Positions 58,645-64,000 of a DNA stretch of 64,000 nucleotides are shown here, in pieces (position 1 is the first letter of the stretch; every line of letters starts with the position of its first letter). Position numbers and translations under genes: made by a program. Where the stretch lies: assembly GCF_008923185.1 (NCBI RefSeq), contig NZ_WBMT01000008.1, positions 186,001-250,000 on the forward strand, written 5' to 3'. A model generated the notes under the pieces. That model did not search any database and had not been told where the DNA came from. It saw only the letters and a list, made by a program, of their open reading frames with translations. Source of the stretch: Actinomadura rudentiformis (GTDB lineage: Bacteria > Actinomycetota > Actinomycetes > Streptosporangiales > Streptosporangiaceae).

Positions 58645-60117
58645 TCAGGCGGTGACGGCGGGCTGCGCCGGGGCCTCGGTCGAGGCCTCGCCTGCGGGGA
58701 TCGCCTCCGTTTTGGGCTCGCGCAGGACGATGAGGGCCACGGTGAGAGCGGCCACGAGGAGCCCGGCGGAGACCATGAACGCGAGGTGGTAGCCGTCGGT
58801 CAGCGCCACGGCCTGGCTCGTGCCCTCGCCGAGCAGCCGCTCGGTCTTGGCGGCGGCCAGGGTGGACAGGACCGCGACGCCGAGTGCCATGCCGATCTGC
58901 TGCGTGGTGTTGAAGAGGCCGGAGGCCAGCCCCGCGTCGTCGGCCTTCGCGCCGGACATGCCCAGGTTGGCCAGGGCCGGGAGAACGAGGCCGCCGCCGG
59001 CGATGAGCAACATCACGGGGAGGAGGTCGGTGACGTAGTCGGCGTTCACCGGGATGCGGGCGAGCCAGGCCATCGAGCCGAACAGCAGGGCCAGGCCGGT
59101 CACCAGGACGGCGCGGGTGCCGAAGCGGGCGATGAGCCGCGCCGAGACGAAGAGGGACACGCCGCCGATCGCCACCGCGGCGGGCAGCATGGCCAACCCG
59201 GTTTCGAGGGCGCTGTAGCCGAGGACCTTCTGCATGTAGAGCGCGACGATGATCTGGAAGGCGAACATCGCCGAGAGGGTCAGCATCTGCACGACGTTGG
59301 CGCCGGAGACGTTGCGCGAGCGGAAGATGCGCAGCGGCATCAGCGGGGTCCGTGCCGTGGCCTGCCGGACGATGAACGCGGCGAGCAGGGCGAGTGAGAC
59401 GGCGCCCAGACCCAGGGTGTGGCCTGCGAGCCAGCCGTGCTCCTCGACCTTGACGACGGTGTAGATGCCCAGCATCAGGCCCGCGGTGACCAGGACCGCA
59501 CCGGCGATGTCGGCTCCCGAGGAGAGCCCGAGGCCGCGGTCACGGGGCAGGGCCGGGATCGCCACCGCGATCGTGATCAGGCCGATCGGCAGGTTGATCA
59601 GGAAGATCCAGTGCCAGTTGAGGGCGTCGGTGAGCACGCCGCCCAGCACCTGGCCGATCGAGGCGCCCGCGGCGCCGGTGAAGCTGAAGACGCCGATCGC
59701 CTTCGCGCGCTCGCGCGGCTCGGTGAACAGCGTCACCAGGATCCCCAGCACGACAGCCGAGGCCATGGCGCTGCCGACGCCTTGCAGGAACCGCGCGGCG
59801 ATCAGGATGCCCGGGGTGGTGGCGGCCCCGGCCAGCAGCGAGGCGGCGGTGAAGACGCCGTTCCCGGCGAGGAACATCGTCTTGCGGCCGATCAGGTCGC
59901 CAAGCCGCCCGGCCAGGAGCAGGAGGCCGCCGAACGCGATCAGGTAGGCGTTCACCGTCCAGCTCAGCCCGGCGGGCGAGAAGCCGAGGTCGCTCTGGAT
60001 GGCCGGCATCGCCACGGTCACGATGCTGCCGTCCAGGATCGTCATCAGCCCCGCTGCGGACAGGACGGTCAGCGCGAGCCAGCGCGATCTGGCGGCGGGG
60101 GGTGCGGTGTTCGGCAT
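58645..60117 (-). CDS. MFS drug exporter, DHA2/EmrB-QacA family
   Basis: 490 residues with ~14 membrane helices. LTVLSAAGLMTILDGSIVTVAMPAI and WTVNAYLIAFGGLLLLAGRLGDLIGRK are classic EmrB/QacA-type motif A and C-like sequences. Between the MarR gene upstream and the PPOX gene downstream on the same strand. Likely multidrug or self-product export under MarR control. Confidence 0.92.
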   Translation of the reverse strand: MPNTAPPAARSRWLALTVLSAAGLMTILDGSIVTVAMPAIQSDLGFSPAGLSWTVNAYLIAFGGLLLLAGRLGDLIGRKTMFLAGNGVFTAASLLAGAATTPGILIAARFLQGVGSAMASAVVLGILVTLFTEPRERAKAIGVFSFTGAAGASIGQVLGGVLTDALNWHWIFLINLPIGLITIAVAIPALPRDRGLGLSSGADIAGAVLVTAGLMLGIYTVVKVEEHGWLAGHTLGLGAVSLALLAAFIVRQATARTPLMPLRIFRSRNVSGANVVQMLTLSAMFAFQIIVALYMQKVLGYSALETGLAMLPAAVAIGGVSLFVSARLIARFGTRAVLVTGLALLFGSMAWLARIPVNADYVTDLLPVMLLIAGGGLVLPALANLGMSGAKADDAGLASGLFNTTQQIGMALGVAVLSTLAAAKTERLLGEGTSQAVALTDGYHLAFMVSAGLLVAALTVALIVLREPKTEAIPAGEASTEAPAQPAVTA

Positions 60118-60208
60118 GGGTCTCTCCTTGGTCAGCTTCGTGCAGCCTGTGCAGCGCCGATAGAGAGACCGTAGCAGATAGTTCCGTTACAGACGATCCT
60201 TAAGAGGA

Positions 60209-60697
60209 CTATTTGGTGCTCTCCCGCGCCCGGCGTGCCTGCGCGGGGGCTTCCGCGGGAGTCCCGAGGTGTCCGTTGACCAGGAGATTCATGATCCGCA
60301 GAAGGTCGTCGCGATCGTCCTTGGACAGGGATTCGAGTGCGGCCCGGTGCACGCCGTCAACGATCTCCTGGCTCTGGGCGGCGACCCGCGCGCCCTTCTC
60401 GGTGACCGCGATGATCCGTGCGCGGCGGTCCTTGCTGGAGGGCCGCCGCTCGGCGAGGCCCGCTTTCTCCAGTGCGTCGACCGTCACCACCATCGTCGTC
60501 TTGTCCATGTCGCCGAGCTCGGCCAGCTGGATCTGGGTGCGCTCGTCTTCGAGGGCGTGCACGAGGACGCAGTGCATGCGTGCGGTCAGCCCGATCTCGG
60601 CGAGGGCGGCCGCCATCTGGGTGCGCAGCACGTGGCTGGTGCGGTCGAGCAGGAAGGACAGGTCGGGCTCGGCGCGGGAGGGGGCCATGGCAGTCAT
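60209..60697 (-). CDS. MarR-family regulator
   Basis: 162 residues (ATG 60688 would give 159): winged helix TQIQLAELGDMDKTTMVVTVDALEKAGLAERRPSSKDRRARIIAVTEKG, the standard MarR wing. 91 bp upstream of the MFS gene. Expected to repress the operon until an aromatic or lipophilic ligand binds. Confidence 0.92.
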   Translation of the reverse strand: MTAMAPSRAEPDLSFLLDRTSHVLRTQMAAALAEIGLTARMHCVLVHALEDERTQIQLAELGDMDKTTMVVTVDALEKAGLAERRPSSKDRRARIIAVTEKGARVAAQSQEIVDGVHRAALESLSKDDRDDLLRIMNLLVNGHLGTPAEAPAQARRARESTK

Positions 60698-60708
60698 GGC
60701 CCCAGTCT

Positions 60709-60724
60709 AGCAATTTGATTTGCT
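60709..60724. promoter_or_regulatory. Candidate MarR operator
   Basis: AGCAA-N6-TTGCT is a perfect 5-6-5 inverted repeat just upstream of the MarR gene start, in an AT-rich patch that is unusual for this genome. Confidence 0.5.
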
Positions 60725-60734
60725 GGCGGATTAT

Positions 60735-61355
60735 CTACGAATTTATGATCCCATGCAGGACGACTGTGACGAGGTCGTCCACATCCGCCTGATCGGGCCC
60801 GGGCCCTGCCACCTCGTGGAAGAGCGCAGCCATGACCGACTCGTGGCAGAAGCCGACGATCATCCTGGCCGCGGCGTCCACCTTGGCGACGGGCGCGAGC
60901 CGCCCCCGCTCCACCTCGGCTCGCAGGTAGCCCCTCAGGCGATCCCGCCAGTCCTCGCCCGGCTCGCCGAGCTCGGCGAATCTGGCGAGGACCTTCGGCT
61001 GGGAGAAGAGACCGGCGAACGCGGGCACGACCGCGCGGTGCATCGCCAGCCCATAGGTGACGTACGCCCGCAGATTGTCCTCGACGCTCCCGTCGCCGGG
61101 CCGTGGCAGGTCCCTGAGACCCTGCTCGGTGCGGCGGACGTGGGCACGCAGGCCGTGCGCGAGCAGCTCTTCCTTGTCCGCGAAGTGGTTGTAGAGCACG
61201 CCGTCGGCGACGCCGGCCTCGCGGGCGATCCCGCGCACGGTGAGCCCGACGGTCCCGCGTTCGGCGATGAGGCGCTCGGCGGTGGCGATCAGATGGTCGC
61301 GCAGGGTCCGCTCGCCGCCGCCGTCCCGCAGGACGGCCGCTGTTCTAGGTGACAT
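60735..61355 (-). CDS. TetR-family regulator
   Basis: 206 residues with MSPRTAAVLRDG at the start, helix-turn-helix LTVRGIAREAGVADGVLYNHFADKEEL and a TetR_C domain. Last gene of a three-gene operon; its ATG overlaps the upstream stop by one base (TGATG). The tandem TGAAC-N4-GTTCA sites upstream of the operon are its likely operators. Confidence 0.9.
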   Translation of the reverse strand: MSPRTAAVLRDGGGERTLRDHLIATAERLIAERGTVGLTVRGIAREAGVADGVLYNHFADKEELLAHGLRAHVRRTEQGLRDLPRPGDGSVEDNLRAYVTYGLAMHRAVVPAFAGLFSQPKVLARFAELGEPGEDWRDRLRGYLRAEVERGRLAPVAKVDAAARMIVGFCHESVMAALFHEVAGPGPDQADVDDLVTVVLHGIINS

Positions 61356-62365
61356 CAACCAGCATCGTATTGAACCGGCATTGTCGTGAGCGGGGACGCG
61401 GTCAGCTCGAAGCCGTACCTCGCGAGCTCGGCCAGGAAGCCGGCCGGGTCCACGATCTCGTCCAGATGCCGTACGCCCGGCGGAAGAGAGTCCAGCCGCC
61501 GCACGACCAGGGCGGCGACGATCCCCGAGGCGCGGCTTTGCCTGCGGCCCGTGACGGAGGCCGTGCAGGCACCCGAGGAGGCCGTCACGGCGAAGCCGTC
61601 GCTGCCGAAATGCACTTTGCTCAGCGCTGCCAGAACGGCGCCCCGCACTACCCGGACGCGCAGCAGCCGTGAGACGCCGGGCACCCTGGTCGCGGCCAGC
61701 GCGCCGGTCATGGCGCGCGAGTCCAGGCAGAGCCCGGTCGTGACGCGTCCCACACCGAGCGTGCGGGGCAGCGTGTGCTGGTCGGAGAACGGGAAGCCAT
61801 GGACCTTGCGGGCCCCGTACGGCGCGGGAAAGCGCATCCGCCAGGACGTGCCCATCGCGCCGAGTCCATCGAGGGTCCAGGCCAGCGCCGCCGGTCCGTG
61901 CGCCTCCCCGGAGCCCAGCAGGACGCCGATCTCGACGTCCTCCCCGCCGGAACGCTCCGCGCACGTGCGGGCCAGCAGGTTCGTGACGCCGGGGGCGAGC
62001 CCGACGCTGAGCACGGCGGTCGCCTGCCGCTCGGTGGCGAGCCCGTCAAGGCGCTCGATCCCTGAGAGCAACTCGTACGAAGCGGAGACGTCGACGTAGT
62101 GCACGCCACGTTCCAGGCAGGCGCGAGCGACCCGCGCGTTGTCCTGGTCGACGCACATGAGCACGGCGTCGGCCCCGTCGAGCGCCCGATCGAGCTCGTC
62201 AGGTTCGCGCAGGTCGACCCGGAGGGACGTGGTGTCCGGCACCGGCCGGGCCTTCTCAGGGGCCCGTCCCGCCACGACCACCGCGCCCGGATACCAGCCG
62301 GTCAGCAAGGCGGCCGCCTCCCGGCCGACCGCGCCGTACCCACCGAAGACCACGATGCGCCTCAT
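61355..62365 (-). CDS. Saccharopine-dehydrogenase-like NAD(P)-binding oxidoreductase
   Basis: 336 residues starting with the Rossmann motif MRRIVVFGGYGAVGREAAALL, then the saccharopine-dehydrogenase-like core DADAVLMCVDQDNARVARACLERGVHYVDVSASYELL. The C-terminal domain is not recognised. The frame is open to 62503, but ATG 62365 overlaps the methyltransferase stop (ATGA) and gives the standard N-terminus. Substrate unknown; expressed with a methyltransferase and controlled by the TetR gene behind it. Confidence 0.85.
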   Translation of the reverse strand: MRRIVVFGGYGAVGREAAALLTGWYPGAVVVAGRAPEKARPVPDTTSLRVDLREPDELDRALDGADAVLMCVDQDNARVARACLERGVHYVDVSASYELLSGIERLDGLATERQATAVLSVGLAPGVTNLLARTCAERSGGEDVEIGVLLGSGEAHGPAALAWTLDGLGAMGTSWRMRFPAPYGARKVHGFPFSDQHTLPRTLGVGRVTTGLCLDSRAMTGALAATRVPGVSRLLRVRVVRGAVLAALSKVHFGSDGFAVTASSGACTASVTGRRQSRASGIVAALVVRRLDSLPPGVRHLDEIVDPAGFLAELARYGFELTASPLTTMPVQYDAG

Positions 62366-63225
62366 CGGGCCGCTCGCACCAGCCAGGAGTTCCACCGCAG
62401 CCGGACGGCGTCCGCGCGCTCGAAGGGCCGCAGCGCGCTTTCGAGCGCCTCGCGGAGCGGGCCTGGATCGGCGCCCCCGAGGTTGAAGCGGACCGGGCCC
62501 CACTCGGTGAAGAACTCGGCCGCGTCCGCGGCGTCACGGCCCCAGGAGGCCTCCGCTTCGACCAGTTCCGTGGTGACGTCCTGGAATCCCGCTGCGGTGA
62601 GCACCGTCCTGACGTGGTCGGGGTCGGCCAGCGAGAGCGGCCCGGATCGGTCAGACCCGGATCGCTCGGGGTCGGGTCGGTCGGGTTCGGAGGCCGCCTG
62701 CCAGCCTGGCAGGTGCTCGGCCGCCGCCGCGAGGATCGTGCCCAGGTCGGTGCCGCCGAGGTCCGCCATGCTCACGAACGCCAGGTGGCCACCCGGGCGG
62801 AGAGCGCGCGCGACATTGCCGAACGCGGCGACCGGATCGGCGAAGAACATGACCGCGAACCGGCTGATCGCCGCGTCGAACCCGCCCTCGGGGAATGGAT
62901 ACACCTGCACGTCACCCTGCTCGAACCGCACGTTCTCCACGCCCTCTTCGGCGGCGATTCCGCGTGCCCGGGTGAGCATCGGCACCGACAGGTCCACGCC
63001 AACGGCCTCCCCGAGCCGGGCCCGTCGCGCGGCCAGTCTCGTGGTCAGCCCGTTGCCGCAGCCGATGTCGAGCACCCGATCGCGCTCGCCGATCCGGGCG
63101 GCGTCCAAGAGCCGGTCGTTGAACCCTCCGTTCATGGACTCGTAGCGCTCGTGGTTGTCCGCCCAATGTTGGCCCTCGTAGCCGTTCCAGGCCTCCGCCT
63201 GCTCCGTGTTGACGATCTGGACCAT
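62362..63225 (-). CDS. Class I SAM-dependent methyltransferase
   Basis: 287 residues with the methyltransferase motifs VLDIGCGNGLTTRLAA (SAM loop), VGVDLSVPML (acidic residue for the ribose) and FDAAISRFAVMFFADP. Similar to UbiE/Trm112-like small-molecule methyltransferases. A short PDRPDPERSGSDRSGP insert is low-complexity. First gene of the operon with the oxidoreductase and TetR gene. Confidence 0.88.
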   Translation of the reverse strand: MVQIVNTEQAEAWNGYEGQHWADNHERYESMNGGFNDRLLDAARIGERDRVLDIGCGNGLTTRLAARRARLGEAVGVDLSVPMLTRARGIAAEEGVENVRFEQGDVQVYPFPEGGFDAAISRFAVMFFADPVAAFGNVARALRPGGHLAFVSMADLGGTDLGTILAAAAEHLPGWQAASEPDRPDPERSGSDRSGPLSLADPDHVRTVLTAAGFQDVTTELVEAEASWGRDAADAAEFFTEWGPVRFNLGGADPGPLREALESALRPFERADAVRLRWNSWLVRAAR

Positions 63226-63241
63226 CCCCGCCTCCTCGATG

Positions 63242-63269
63242 TGAACATATGTTCATGAACTTGTGTTCA
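63242..63269. promoter_or_regulatory. Two tandem TetR-type operators
   Basis: TGAAC-ATAT-GTTCA (63242-63255) is immediately followed by TGAAC-TTGT-GTTCA (63256-63269). Both are perfect 5-4-5 inverted repeats, 14 bp centre to centre. They lie 17 bp upstream of the methyltransferase start, in an AT-rich stretch typical of the core promoter. Confidence 0.8.
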
Positions 63270-63308
63270 TATTGCGCCATGGTGGTCCTCGCGTCAACGC
63301 CCAAACGC

Positions 63309-63348
63309 CGTACGGCCCCCAAGGCAGGGTTGCCGAGGGGGCCGTACG
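63309..63348 (-). terminator. Branched terminator after the UvrA-like gene
   Basis: A 12-bp stem (63309-63320 with 63337-63348) encloses a small GGCA-GGGT-TGCC hairpin. It lies 12 bp past the minus-strand stop codon. Confidence 0.7.
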
Positions 63349-63360
63349 TCGAATGGACGG

Positions 63361-64000
<640 letters not shown>

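Overview
The window is high-GC (about 70%) chromosomal DNA from an actinomycete. Many GTG starts, ATGA/GTGA start-stop overlaps, several apparently leaderless promoters and actinobacterial marker genes (MurT/GatD, a FABP-type nitrobindin next to a Fur regulator, an XRE - HbhA-like - DUF2516 trio, AfsR-type regulators) support this. A member of the Streptosporangiales such as Actinomadura is my best guess, but that is inference. The left edge cuts one gene and the right edge cuts a UvrA-like gene. I see no rRNA, tRNA or CRISPR array.

Layout. 0-6.1 kb: the end of an unrecognised gene, a HerA/FtsK-like ATPase, and two tandem paralogous zinc-ribbon membrane proteins. 6.1-14.3 kb: housekeeping genes: MurT/GatD (lipid II amidation), TerC, DsrE-like, a tiny membrane protein, nitrobindin, Fur, YgfZ, Dtd and hemerythrin. 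A minus-strand 12-codon ORF with an exceptionally long Shine-Dalgarno sequence and structured downstream DNA lies between nitrobindin and Fur. 14.3-22.3 kb: a large AfsR-type regulator, a BKACE-type beta-keto acid cleavage enzyme, an asparaginase, and a CynX-type MFS exporter with its GntR regulator. 22.4-24.4 kb: a TetR / SnoaL / DUF3237 module with three evenly spaced palindromic operators.

24.6-38.9 kb is the accessory heart of the window, a two-part catabolic island. Part one is a minus-strand operon (SDR, family I CoA-transferase, crotonase, shikimate-dehydrogenase-like) divergent from an amidohydrolase, with a Gfo/Idh oxidoreductase, a TIM-barrel isomerase and a LacI regulator alongside. 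Part two is a second LacI regulator divergent from a NitT/TauT-type ABC importer (binding protein, two permeases, one ATPase) and a second ACMSD-type amidohydrolase. Each LacI regulator has its own palindrome type in the neighbouring promoters. The layout suggests import and CoA-linked degradation of a cyclic carboxylate or polyol; the substrate cannot be read from sequence.

38.9-47.5 kb: small and large membrane proteins, a zinc metallopeptidase, the XRE/HbhA-like/DUF2516 trio, an AlaX-type editing protein, and a TetR regulator divergent from an MMPL transporter that is split by an apparent one-base frameshift. 47.5-54.3 kb: an FMN reductase with a DHA2 exporter, then a fossil IS200/IS605 tnpB whose right end supplies the ribosome-binding site of a second AfsR-type regulator, coupled to a PLP decarboxylase. 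54.3-64 kb: cytochrome bd oxidase (cydAB) divergent from a BlaI/BlaR-like pair with three GTAGTAC repeats between them, a MarR/MFS/PPOX operon, a methyltransferase / saccharopine-dehydrogenase-like / TetR operon with tandem operators, and the 3' part of a UvrA-like gene.
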